From the NCBI GenBank assembly GCA_038217425.1, contig JBBQPM010000279.1, positions 1 to 6,910 on the forward strand: DNA of 6,910 nucleotides, in the 5' to 3' direction. Source of the stretch: JAIEPT01 sp038217425 (lineage in GTDB: Bacteria; Planctomycetota; Planctomycetia; Gemmatales; Gemmataceae). Under the pieces are notes generated by a model, which saw nothing but the letters and a program-made list of their open reading frames with translations, made no database searches and had not been told where the DNA came from. This document shows, piece after piece, positions 1-5,924 of the stretch (within the stretch, counting starts at the first letter, position 1; every line of letters begins with the position of its first letter). Both the position numbers and the translations under genes were made by a program.

Positions 1-2
1 AC

Positions 3-896
3 TTCGAAGTGGGCGACAACTCCGCCTTACAGTCGCTATTCTTCTGCCGCCGTAACGGCCCGGGCGACTATATCGAGATCCTCTCCGAAACGTTCTTCGG
101 GGAACTGCGCAGGTCGCCGGCGCAGCAGATCTTGATCTTCATTCATGGGTTTAGCAATTTGCCGGAGTACTCCGCGTTTCAGCACGCGGAACGGCTGCAG
201 GAGCTGTTCAACTTCATGCAGCCGAACCTGGTGGAGGTGGTGCCGCTGATTTGGCCCTGCCAGAAGCCGCAGGACTACGGGCACGCGGTGGTGCAGGATT
301 ACTTCACGGATCAGATGGCGGCCGACGCCAGCGGCTGGGCGTTCGGACGGGCGCTGGCGAAGTTCCGCGAATGGCAACTCCAGGACACCGACGACGTCTG
401 CACCAAACGGCTCAACATCCTGGCCCATTCGATGGGCAACCGCACGTTGCGCGAAGCCCTGCGCGTCTGGAGCGAGGACATCCTGCGCCGCGAGCCGCCG
501 CTCATTTTTCGCAACATGATCCTCATCGCGCCCGATCTCATCAACAGCACCTTCGAGGAGAATCAAAAGGGCAAGATGATGGCGATGACCGCGCGCAACC
601 TGGTCATCTACTTCGCCGCCGACGACCTGGCGCTGCGCGCGAGCAAAGTCGCGAATCTCGCGGAAGTGTCGCGGCGCCTGGGGCACACCGGGCCGCTCGA
701 TCTGGATCTGGTGGCGAAGAACGTCTTCTCGATCGACTGCGACAATTTCAACACGAAGTACGACTTCCCAATCGGGCACACGTACTTCCTGGACGACCCG
801 CGCAGCAAGAAGCCGGGCGTGGTGTTTCTGCATTTTTTCGAGAGCATCCGAACGGGGCGGGTGCCGAACGCGGAGGAGCGTCGGCAGATGTTGTAA
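3..896 (+). CDS. Alpha/beta hydrolase, DUF900 type (5' partial)
   Basis: Probable serine hydrolase of the alpha/beta fold; substrate unknown. The frame is open to the left edge (codons for F-E precede a GTG at 9-11), so the true start probably lies outside the window. Counting from that GTG as residue 1, the visible landmarks are an oxyanion-type HGF at 46-48 after a hydrophobic strand (ILIFI), a nucleophile elbow AHSMGN at 139-144 with Ser141, a strand ending in IAPD (173-176), a YFAADDLAL segment at 201-209 offering the acid residue (Asp205 or Asp206), and GHTYF with candidate His257. The order Ser-Asp-His and the wording around each motif match DUF900 (PF05990) proteins. The segment between His257 and the C-terminus is short, so the domain is complete at this end. 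The TAA stop lies six bases before a long hairpin. Family assignment is from memory of the motif pattern; cellular role is not inferable. Confidence 0.85.
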   Translation, partial: FEVGDNSALQSLFFCRRNGPGDYIEILSETFFGELRRSPAQQILIFIHGFSNLPEYSAFQHAERLQELFNFMQPNLVEVVPLIWPCQKPQDYGHAVVQDYFTDQMAADASGWAFGRALAKFREWQLQDTDDVCTKRLNILAHSMGNRTLREALRVWSEDILRREPPLIFRNMILIAPDLINSTFEENQKGKMMAMTARNLVIYFAADDLALRASKVANLAEVSRRLGHTGPLDLDLVAKNVFSIDCDNFNTKYDFPIGHTYFLDDPRSKKPGVVFLHFFESIRTGRVPNAEERRQML

Positions 897-901
897 GCTA
901 T

Positions 902-952
902 GAGCCCGCAGCGCCAGCAAGGTACTTTTTTCCTTGCTGGCGCTGCGGGCTT
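902..952. repeat. REP-like hairpin A1 downstream of the hydrolase gene
   Basis: Arms at 903-922 (AGCCCGCAGCGCCAGCAAGG) and 932-951 are perfect reverse complements, 20 bp, with the 9-base loop TACTTTTTT. It begins six bases after the hydrolase stop. The same palindrome recurs at 1498-1550 and 1562-1614. In RNA it would form a very stable stem; the T-run is in the loop and not after the stem, so it is not a textbook intrinsic terminator, though it could block 3' exonucleases or slow polymerase. Best read as a REP-type element of the neighbouring RAYT transposase. Confidence 0.9.
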
Positions 953-990
953 GGGGGACGGCGCTGTTTCCTTGCTCGCGCTGCGGGCTC
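902..990 (+). repeat. Left copy of a hairpin-linker-hairpin (BIME-like) module
   Basis: Hairpin A1, the linker GGGGGACGGCGCTG (about 953-966) and a lone right arm at 970-989 form a unit matching the one at 1498-1614, where the linker is GGGGAACGGCGCTG. In this left copy the second hairpin has lost its left arm: the linker is followed after TTT by CCTTGCTCGCGCTGCGGGCT, which has one change in the stem (CTCGCG for CTGGCG). The T-rich loops show that both modules point the same way, so the transposase is flanked by direct copies. Confidence 0.8.
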
Positions 991-1020
991 TATTTATCGC
1001 TTCCTACCTGGGAATGCCAC

Positions 1021-1497
1021 ATGACGGCACTCGCCTACCATCTGGTTTGGACGACCTACGGCACGTGGTTGCCGGGCGACGTTCGCGGCTGGGTAATGAA
1101 GAATTGCGAGTCCATTCAATCTCCGGACGCCGCCATCGAGCAGGCGGCGCGTGCTCGGATGAGCGAGTCGGAAGTGATGTTGACGCCACTCCAGCGACAA
1201 ATCGTCGAGCAGACGATTCGGAGACATTGCGAGATTCGAAATTGGCGACTTCATGCCGTGAACGTACGCTCGAACCACATTCATGTGGTGGTGACGGCGG
1301 ACCGTGAGCCCGAGGAGGTGATCAACCAGCTCAAGGCGTGGTGTTCCCGCAAGCTGTCGGACACGGCCGGTCTCAAAAAGACCGTCGCCGACAAAGCCGG
1401 TCGGCGTCGATGGTTTACGGAGGGGGGCGACAAGGAAGTGATCGAAGACGACAATTACCTCGAAAACGCAATTCAGTACGTCCGGGAGGGTCAGTAA
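1021..1497 (+). CDS. REP-associated tyrosine transposase (RAYT, IS200-like Y1 family)
   Basis: A 158-residue Y1-type HUH single-strand transposase. The N-terminus HLVWTTYGTWLPGD (residues 7-20) is the usual first strand of this family, the HUH motif is H86-I87-H88 in NHIHVVV, and Tyr153 near the C-terminus (AIQYVREGQ) is the best candidate for the catalytic tyrosine; Tyr146 is an alternative. The ATG at 1021 was chosen because it begins the conserved region and has GGGAA eight to ten bases upstream. The longer reading from a TTG at 934 would translate the flanking repeat and is not credible. The gene is bracketed by hairpin modules on both sides, with the right one starting at the base after the TAA. 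Known RAYTs are linked to cutting and copying REP hairpins; action on these hairpins is inferred from their placement. No tnpB or second transposase gene is present. The protein looks intact. Confidence 0.9.
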   Translation: MTALAYHLVWTTYGTWLPGDVRGWVMKNCESIQSPDAAIEQAARARMSESEVMLTPLQRQIVEQTIRRHCEIRNWRLHAVNVRSNHIHVVVTADREPEEVINQLKAWCSRKLSDTAGLKKTVADKAGRRRWFTEGGDKEVIEDDNYLENAIQYVREGQ

Positions 1498-1550
1498 CGA
1501 GCCCGCAGCGCTAGCAAGGTTCTTTTTTCCTTGCTGGCGCTGCGGGCTCG
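1498..1550. repeat. REP-like hairpin A2, immediately after the transposase stop
   Basis: Arms 1498-1519 and 1529-1550 pair over 22 bp with a single mismatch (T at 1512 where the consensus has C), loop TTCTTTTTT. It begins at the base after the transposase stop. Same sequence family and same loop orientation as A1. Confidence 0.9.
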
Positions 1551-1561
1551 GGGAACGGCGC

Positions 1562-1614
1562 TGAGCCCGACGCGCCAGCAAGGTTCTTTTTTCCTTGCTG
1601 GCGCTGCGGGCTCA
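1562..1614. repeat. REP-like hairpin A3, three bases past the stop of the minus-strand gene
   Basis: Arms 1562-1583 and 1593-1614 pair over 22 bp except for a swapped pair in the left arm (CCCGACGCG against the consensus CCCGCAGCG), loop TTCTTTTTT. Read from the minus strand it directly follows the stop of the 920-residue gene, so it may serve as that transcript's 3' end. Confidence 0.88.
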
Positions 1615-1617
1615 AGA

Positions 1618-4380
1618 TCAATTCTTCGGCTGCGACACCGGGACCGCCGCCAGCGCCGGCGTCAGCGGATGGATCTGGATGTCGTCGAAGTACGCCGTCC
1701 CCAGGCCCGTCAAAGCCAGCGTCACCGAAATCGTCCCCGACGCGGGCACCCGGCGGAAGAAGATGAACTCCTTCCACGGCGTCGGTTCCGTGAGCCTGAT
1801 CGCGAGCGGCTCGCCGCCGGCGCTGTCGTAGAGCAACGCCCCGTCCGACGTCGCGGTGATCGCCGTCGGGATCCGCACCCATCCGCTGATCTTCACCAGC
1901 GACCCCGGCGTCAACTTCACTTCGGGGCTTCGCAGCGACAAGACCGACCGCTCCAGCGCCTGGGGCGCCGGCGCCCCCTTCTTCGGCGTAATCTGCAGCA
2001 TCGCGCACTTCTTGCCCTGCTTGGGCGCCCCCACCGACGTCGGCACGCCGTCCTTCTTGATCTCCATCGGTTGCTCGATGTCCGCCACGCGCAACACCGA
2101 CATCATGACGTCGTCCAGCGCCTGCTCCTTCACTTCCCAGGTCTGGCCTGGCAGCTCCGACAGCGATTCGAAATCCCCCGTGGCGAGCAAATTGCCCGCC
2201 TCCCGCGAGCCGCGCACCTGGTCCGCGAAGTTCCAGTGCCGCGGCAACGTGTAGTACGACACCGCGTACGGACTCGAAACCGGCGACGTCAACTCCTTCA
2301 CCGCCTCCTCCCACTGCGCCCGCATCAGAATCCGCAGCGGCCGTAGGGCGCGCTGCCCCTCGCGGTACGCCTCGGCGAACTGATGGTTCTCCCAGTATTT
2401 CTGCGTCGTGCCCAGGCGCTTGTGCGTGTCGGCCAGGAGTTGCACCGCGTCGGGGACGGATCGGCCCATCTTGTCGAGCTGCTCCTGGATCTTCAGCACT
2501 TTCTCGTACTGGTAACCCGCGAGGTCGTAGGTCCACTGGGCCGCCTTCTGACGCTGGCCATGGCTGTGAACCTGGAAGCGTTTGACGAGTTCGAGGTCGG
2601 AGGTGAAGACGACGTTGGTGGTGACGCCGAACTCCGGGAGCGTGATGCGGGAGCCGCCGGCGACGCGTTCGATTTTCAGGCTGCGGACTTCGCCGGGGAG
2701 GACTTCCCAGGCCTGCATGCTCTGCGGGACTTGCGGAACGATGAGGCTGAGCTTGGCCGCCGCCGACTGCCCCGGGACGAACTGGGCGCCCTTGCCCAGC
2801 CACATCGGAAGTACGAGCACCGACTTGTCGCAGCGCATCACCGCCGCCTTCACGTCCTTGTGCGTCGTGTCGATCCATTGCGGCGACTCCTCCACCTGCG
2901 TCAGCACCGGCTCGAGCATCTCGAGTTCCTGATTGAGCAGCGCGCACGTCAGCAGCCGATCCCGGCCATGATGCGTGTCGGCGAGAAAGCGGTCCGACCA
3001 AAATCCCAGTCCGCGCGACCCGGCCGCCAGGGCTGTGTAGGTCAGCAGGCGAATCTGTTCCGGCTGCGGACCGACCGGCTCCAGGAATTGCTGGTTGGCG
3101 CTCTGGCTGTAGAGCAGATTCGCGTGCCAGTCGGAGAGCTGCGTCTGGATCCAGGTCCACATGAAGACGTTCGGGCTGGCAAGCAGCCGACGCTTCTCGA
3201 GCCATTCGCGGTACTTGGGCAGTTCCATCGTCGTCATGAGCGGAAAGCGGTGCATGCCCACGAGATTGAGAGTGCGCGAGTAATTCGGCAAGCCGTCCCA
3301 GACGTTGGCGCTGACCGCTCGGCCCGGATCGACGCGTCTCAAAGCGCCGGTGAGCCGGGTGACCTGGGCGTTCTGTTCGTGCACGAGCGTCTCGCCCAGG
3401 TGGACGAAGAGGGTGTTGTCGATCTCGCTGTACCAGTTGACTTCGCTGTTGAGGTTCTCGAGTGAGTTCGCCTTGGCGTCATCGGCCAGGGCGGTGAGCT
3501 GCGGCACGATCCACATCCCGTGTCCCGAAGCTTCACGGATGGCGTCGGGCGCCACGTAACGCTGGAACAGCACGGTATTGAACCCCGCCATCTTGAGAAT
3601 GCTGACGGGCGTGTCGCTATGGCGGATCATGCGGAAGAAGAAACGGTTGCCGCCGACGGTGAGGTGGTTCCCCGTGAAGTCCACCATCCCCTTCCCCTTG
3701 GCGACCGACGGGATCGGCTTGACCTCGACGACCTTACCCGTGTTGTCGCTCACCGACACGGAGCCGGCCTGCGTGACGGGCATGATCTCCAGATCGTCGA
3801 TCCAGACTTCGGTCGGCCCGGGCCCGGCGTAAACGTTCAGGAACAGCGAATCGACGTACGCCCCCGCCCAGTTCACCGATCGGCCCAGTTCCTTGTTCAG
3901 AATCGCCTGCTGATCCTTCGCGGTTTTCGTGGGGGAGCCGAAGTCGAGATACTGCCAGCGCCCCGCGTTCTGATATTTGTCGCAGCGCAGCAGCGTCGTC
4001 ATCTTCTGCTGCAGATTGGCCGGGTCGGGTTCGTTGGGGAGCACCACGCGCAGGAGCAGCTGAAGGTTCGTCCGATTGCTCTTGAGGTACAGGCCGCCGA
4101 GCAGTTCTTCGGTGAGCGGAGCCTTGCCGACGGGATATTGGTAGTGGATGTACCGGCCTTCCTTGGCCTCAAACTTGAGATACTCGGAGCGTTGGCCCTG
4201 ATGGGCGCCCTGGTCGTTGCTGATGTGGGCCTGGACTTCGTAGGGAGCGTCGGCGCTCGCCTTGAGCCAAAACGTCTTGGGGACTTCAAAGCTGTTGCGA
4301 TGCGTGGTCGAATTCTGCCCCCAGACGGCGCAGACCACGAGCCCCAGAATTACGCCGCTTGCAGTGAGCATCCGTCGCAT
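1618..4380 (-). CDS. Large secreted protein with glycoside-hydrolase-like core and two carbohydrate-binding-like ends
   Basis: A 920-residue exported protein, probably acting on or binding polysaccharide; the substrate is unknown. Start: the ATG at 4380 has GAGG seven bases upstream and opens a signal peptide (MRR, hydrophobic 9-20, likely cut after VWG at 19-21); an in-frame ATG at 4425 would put 15 polar residues ahead of it. VVC does not make a lipobox. Residues about 28-203 look like a beta-sandwich ending in VWIDDLEI (192-199), the usual last strand of CBM-like domains. Residues about 236-490 resemble a clan-A TIM barrel: GNHLTVGGNRFFFR, then FVHLGET with Glu330 where the acid/base sits after strand 4, TWIQTQ (409-414) and GSRGLGFWSD (454-463). 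A helical, coiled-coil-like stretch covers 607-697, and a second jelly-roll (about 730-907) ends in AYFDDIQI. I see no obvious second catalytic Glu. It stands alone on its strand. Confidence 0.85.
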   Translation of the reverse strand: MRRMLTASGVILGLVVCAVWGQNSTTHRNSFEVPKTFWLKASADAPYEVQAHISNDQGAHQGQRSEYLKFEAKEGRYIHYQYPVGKAPLTEELLGGLYLKSNRTNLQLLLRVVLPNEPDPANLQQKMTTLLRCDKYQNAGRWQYLDFGSPTKTAKDQQAILNKELGRSVNWAGAYVDSLFLNVYAGPGPTEVWIDDLEIMPVTQAGSVSVSDNTGKVVEVKPIPSVAKGKGMVDFTGNHLTVGGNRFFFRMIRHSDTPVSILKMAGFNTVLFQRYVAPDAIREASGHGMWIVPQLTALADDAKANSLENLNSEVNWYSEIDNTLFVHLGETLVHEQNAQVTRLTGALRRVDPGRAVSANVWDGLPNYSRTLNLVGMHRFPLMTTMELPKYREWLEKRRLLASPNVFMWTWIQTQLSDWHANLLYSQSANQQFLEPVGPQPEQIRLLTYTALAAGSRGLGFWSDRFLADTHHGRDRLLTCALLNQELEMLEPVLTQVEESPQWIDTTHKDVKAAVMRCDKSVLVLPMWLGKGAQFVPGQSAAAKLSLIVPQVPQSMQAWEVLPGEVRSLKIERVAGGSRITLPEFGVTTNVVFTSDLELVKRFQVHSHGQRQKAAQWTYDLAGYQYEKVLKIQEQLDKMGRSVPDAVQLLADTHKRLGTTQKYWENHQFAEAYREGQRALRPLRILMRAQWEEAVKELTSPVSSPYAVSYYTLPRHWNFADQVRGSREAGNLLATGDFESLSELPGQTWEVKEQALDDVMMSVLRVADIEQPMEIKKDGVPTSVGAPKQGKKCAMLQITPKKGAPAPQALERSVLSLRSPEVKLTPGSLVKISGWVRIPTAITATSDGALLYDSAGGEPLAIRLTEPTPWKEFIFFRRVPASGTISVTLALTGLGTAYFDDIQIHPLTPALAAVPVSQPKN

Positions 4381-4621
4381 CGCATTCCCTCGCCAAACAT
4401 CCGTGTTCCGACCGTCTTTTACCACAGCTCCGCGCTAACGGAAAAGAGCAAACGGCGCTAGCGAAAGTTAACATCGGTAACATCCAGGGCCGAGGGTAAA
4501 TGGTGGATTCCCAGCGTATTTGGCGACTTGGGCGACTCGGCCCGCACTGGCACGTTGCTTGCATTAGGGTTGGATTCCCCTTTTCTGGCGGAACAGAAAA
4601 GCGAGGTACCCCGAGGATATC
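4381..4621. other. Divergent intergenic spacer between the secreted protein and the 108-residue protein
   Basis: The spacer must carry promoters for both directions, but I find no convincing -35/-10 pair on either strand. It contains a tandem TAACATC at 4469-4475 and 4478-4484 (9-base period), a weak operator candidate, and the hairpin at 4580-4601 described separately. Confidence 0.5.
4580..4601 (+). promoter_or_regulatory. Small hairpin in the probable 5' leader of the 108-residue gene
   Basis: CTTTTCTG (4580-4587) and CAGAAAAG (4594-4601) pair perfectly over 8 bp around the loop GCGGAA. It ends 11 bases before the GAGG ribosome binding site at 4613-4616. It could be a leader structure affecting mRNA stability or initiation; function is inference. 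Confidence 0.45.
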
Positions 4622-4948
4622 ATGGCGAAACCGCTCCCCACCGAATGGCGTCACGACCGGCAAGACCCGGTTCCCCAAGAACTGCTCGATTTGCGTTCGC
4701 ATCTCGATTCGCTCCCCTTGAGCTTCCGCGAAAAGCTGGTGCCGCTCTGCGACCGCGTCGGCCATTTCACGCGTCTGCAAGGCCGGCTCGTCCGCATCGC
4801 CCAGGACGCGGTCGATCAGCTGCAACTCGACATCAAGTATCTGCTCTTCGACCTGGAAGCGACCCGCCGCGAACGGGACGAACTGATCGAGCACCTCGCG
4901 GATATGAATCCGCCGACGGAGATGGACCCGCCCACGACGCACGATTAG
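4622..4948 (+). CDS. Small helical protein of unknown function (108 aa)
   Basis: Not recognised. The start is well supported: ATG at 4622 with GAGG at 4613-4616, five bases away. The protein is charged and almost wholly helical from residue 17 to 94, with heptad-like hydrophobic spacing in about 48-94 (LQGRLVRIAQDAVDQLQLDI, then LLFDLEATRRERDELIEHLADM), suggesting a coiled coil and self-association. The tail (95-108) is Pro/Thr/Asp-rich and probably disordered. No signal peptide, membrane segment or metal motif; one cysteine (43). It is a cytosolic protein as far as can be seen. The stop codon TAG lies inside a 16-bp sequence repeated at 5125-5140, so the 3' end has been touched by a repeat-associated event. 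Coding status rests on the ribosome binding site, the helical pattern and the GC-rich third positions. Confidence 0.75.
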   Translation: MAKPLPTEWRHDRQDPVPQELLDLRSHLDSLPLSFREKLVPLCDRVGHFTRLQGRLVRIAQDAVDQLQLDIKYLLFDLEATRRERDELIEHLADMNPPTEMDPPTTHD

Positions 4949-4959
4949 CGGGACATCGC
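4944..4959 (+). repeat. 16-bp direct repeat, left copy
   Basis: ATTAGCGGGACATCGC here matches 5125-5140 exactly. This copy includes the stop codon of the 108-residue gene (4946-4948). The two copies enclose the palindrome at 4966-5066. Confidence 0.85.
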
Positions 4960-4965
4960 TATCTT

Positions 4966-5066
4966 CTCCCCTCTCCCTCGGGAGAGGGGTGGGGGGGAAA
5001 TGGCTCAACTCAATAGCACGGCTATTCCCCCTCACCCCCCACCCCTCTCCCGGAGGGAGAGGGGAG
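4966..5066. repeat. 101-base cruciform-like palindrome with self-complementary arms
   Basis: The arm at 4966-4996 (starting CTCCCCTCTCCCTCGGGAG) is the reverse complement of 5035-5066 apart from one extra base in the right arm. Each arm is itself a palindrome (CCCCTCTCCC against GGGAGAGGGG), so each can fold alone or with the other. In the centre AATAGC (5012-5017) and GCTATT (5021-5026) make a further 6-bp stem with loop ACG. It follows the 108-residue gene by 17 bases and may act as its transcript end. No coding capacity. Palindromes built on CCCTCTCCC/GGGAGAGGG recur in many bacterial genomes as dispersed repeats. Confidence 0.88.
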
Positions 5067-5103
5067 TAAATGCTTCCTGTATTTGAAGTTACTGCAACAC
5101 CCT

Positions 5104-5116
5104 GCTAGTTTCTAGC
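5104..5116. repeat. Short hairpin GCTAG-TTT-CTAGC
   Basis: A 5-bp perfect stem with a 3-base loop lies between the large palindrome and the right copy of the 16-bp repeat. Too short to be significant alone; it may be part of the inserted segment 4960-5124. Confidence 0.35.
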
Positions 5117-5124
5117 GCTGTAGT

Positions 5125-5140
5125 ATTAGCGGGACATCGC
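5125..5140 (+). repeat. 16-bp direct repeat, right copy
   Basis: Identical to 4944-4959. The sequence after it (CCTTTTTC) gives a weak GGG-loop-CCC-TTTTT arrangement, so before the insertion this may have been the natural 3' end of the 108-residue gene. That reconstruction is inference. Confidence 0.85.
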
Positions 5141-5455
5141 CCTTTTTCTACCGGCAGTCATTACGGACGCGATCCCTCTTGGCCTGCAAGGCCGAGAGTG
5201 GATTGCACCTCCGTTACGGCGCGTCAGCGCCCGGCGTACAGCAGGTAAACTGGTACTGCACCTTCGGGCGGTCCTCAGCGGGAACTGCACCTCGCCAACC
5301 CTTCATATTGCAGCCCCCGCAGACGGCCTTTCAGGCCGAATCCCCATCTCGTCCCCCCTCGAATTCAATACCGGATTTTGCAGATCCGCCGCTTCAAACA
5401 AGTGCCGCGCCGACTCGCCCTTGACGCGAAATTCGCGGATTATTCCATTTAATCC
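5141..5455. other. Non-coding stretch with short palindromes and a thrice-repeated TGCACCT
   Basis: No credible gene. TGCACCT occurs at 5204-5210, 5257-5263 and 5286-5292. Small stems are present: GGCCT-GCA-AGGCC (5181-5193) and CGGCCT-TTC-AGGCCG (5324-5338). An 81-codon plus-strand frame from a TTG at 5179 lacks a ribosome binding site and family features and has a Pro/Ser-rich composition of read-through, so I do not call it. The block may be a decayed repeat or a structured RNA; I recognise no known RNA family. Confidence 0.4.
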
Positions 5456-5485
5456 TTGACACGGCACGTGTACATATGTTAATAT
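5456..5485 (+). promoter_or_regulatory. Sigma70-like promoter for the 132-residue gene
   Basis: A perfect -35 TTGACA (5456-5461) is followed after 18 bases by TAATAT (5480-5485, four of six to consensus). The local AT-rich patch stands out from GC-rich surroundings. Transcription would begin near 5492, which excludes the upstream ATG at 5484 and supports the start at 5526. Confidence 0.65.
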
Positions 5486-5525
5486 GAATTTAGAAGTATC
5501 CCCAACTCCCTTCGTGAGGTCTGCC

Positions 5526-5924
5526 ATGGCCGATTGCTCGCCCGAAACCCAGCTCCGCACCGCCTTCGCCGCCGCCATCAGCGCGGACGACATCCGGGCC
5601 CTGGCGCGCGTTCTCTACGCCAAGGCGCTCGAGGGGAACCTGACCGCAGCGAAACTCATCTTGCCGTACGTAATGGGGAAGCCGGGCAAAGCGCCCGTGG
5701 AGAAGCAACCGAGTGTGGAAAAAGAGACGCCGCCGCGCGATACGTCATGGATCGCGCGGTTCATGGCGGGCGAACTGGAGGATTCCGCCGAGCGACCGAC
5801 GGGGTTGTTGCGGCCCGCGGAAGTGAGTGTGACTGGCAACGCCGAACCGCGCACTCCCGGGAGCAAGGGACCTGGCTCCCCGCCGAGCGCCGCGGATTCG
5901 CGAAACCGTTATTCGCCGACGTAA
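5526..5924 (+). CDS. Hypothetical protein with N-terminal helical domain and disordered tail (132 aa)
   Basis: Not firmly recognised. The ATG at 5526 has GAGG at 5515-5518, seven bases away, and lies downstream of the predicted transcription start; an in-frame ATG at 5484 falls in the -10 region. Residues 5-53 form helices with the pattern RALARVLYAKALEGNLTAAK then LILPYVMGKP, resembling the helical repeat seen in DUF5681-like and other small phage- or transposon-linked proteins (A..Gd..A.k.ll..v.GkP). This resemblance is a memory of pattern only. Residues 54-132 are rich in Pro, Glu, Ser and Gly, with one short conserved-looking patch, DTSWIARFMAGEL (72-84), and look disordered. No signal peptide or membrane segment. 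The last 16 bases overlap the 3' end of rpsR on the other strand, so the two transcripts converge and could interfere. Confidence 0.7.
   Translation: MADCSPETQLRTAFAAAISADDIRALARVLYAKALEGNLTAAKLILPYVMGKPGKAPVEKQPSVEKETPPRDTSWIARFMAGELEDSAERPTGLLRPAEVSVTGNAEPRTPGSKGPGSPPSAADSRNRYSPT

Larger units (their letters stand above)
1498..1614 (+). repeat. Right copy of the hairpin-linker-hairpin module
   Basis: This is the complete form: hairpin A2, linker GGGGAACGGCGCTG (1550-1563), hairpin A3. It fills the whole space between two convergent genes, the transposase (+, stop at 1497) and the secreted protein (-, stop codon at 1618-1620). Two strong stems in this position probably also separate the two transcripts. 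Confidence 0.8.

Noticed and set aside
36..920. A 294-codon minus-strand frame opposite the hydrolase
   Set aside because: Antisense shadow; the plus strand carries a complete catalytic motif set.
934..1020. N-terminal extension of the transposase from a TTG
   Set aside because: It would translate the right arm of the hairpin and the linker (LALRAWGTAL), which is repeat DNA; the conserved domain starts at the ATG at 1021.
902..1614. CRISPR array
   Set aside because: The repeats are long palindromes arranged as hairpins around a gene, without regular spacers or cas genes.
1511..3205. A 564-codon minus-strand frame inside the large secreted-protein gene
   Set aside because: It is another frame of the real gene on the same strand, composed of Arg/Ala/Gly/Pro-rich sequence typical of GC-rich shadow frames; it also reads through the hairpins.
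4318..4380. Lipoprotein signal in the secreted protein
   Set aside because: The only nearby cysteine is preceded by valine (LVVC), lacking the small residue needed before a lipobox cysteine.
5179..5424. An 81-codon plus-strand frame in the non-coding block
   Set aside because: TTG start, no ribosome binding site, no motif, low-complexity tail.
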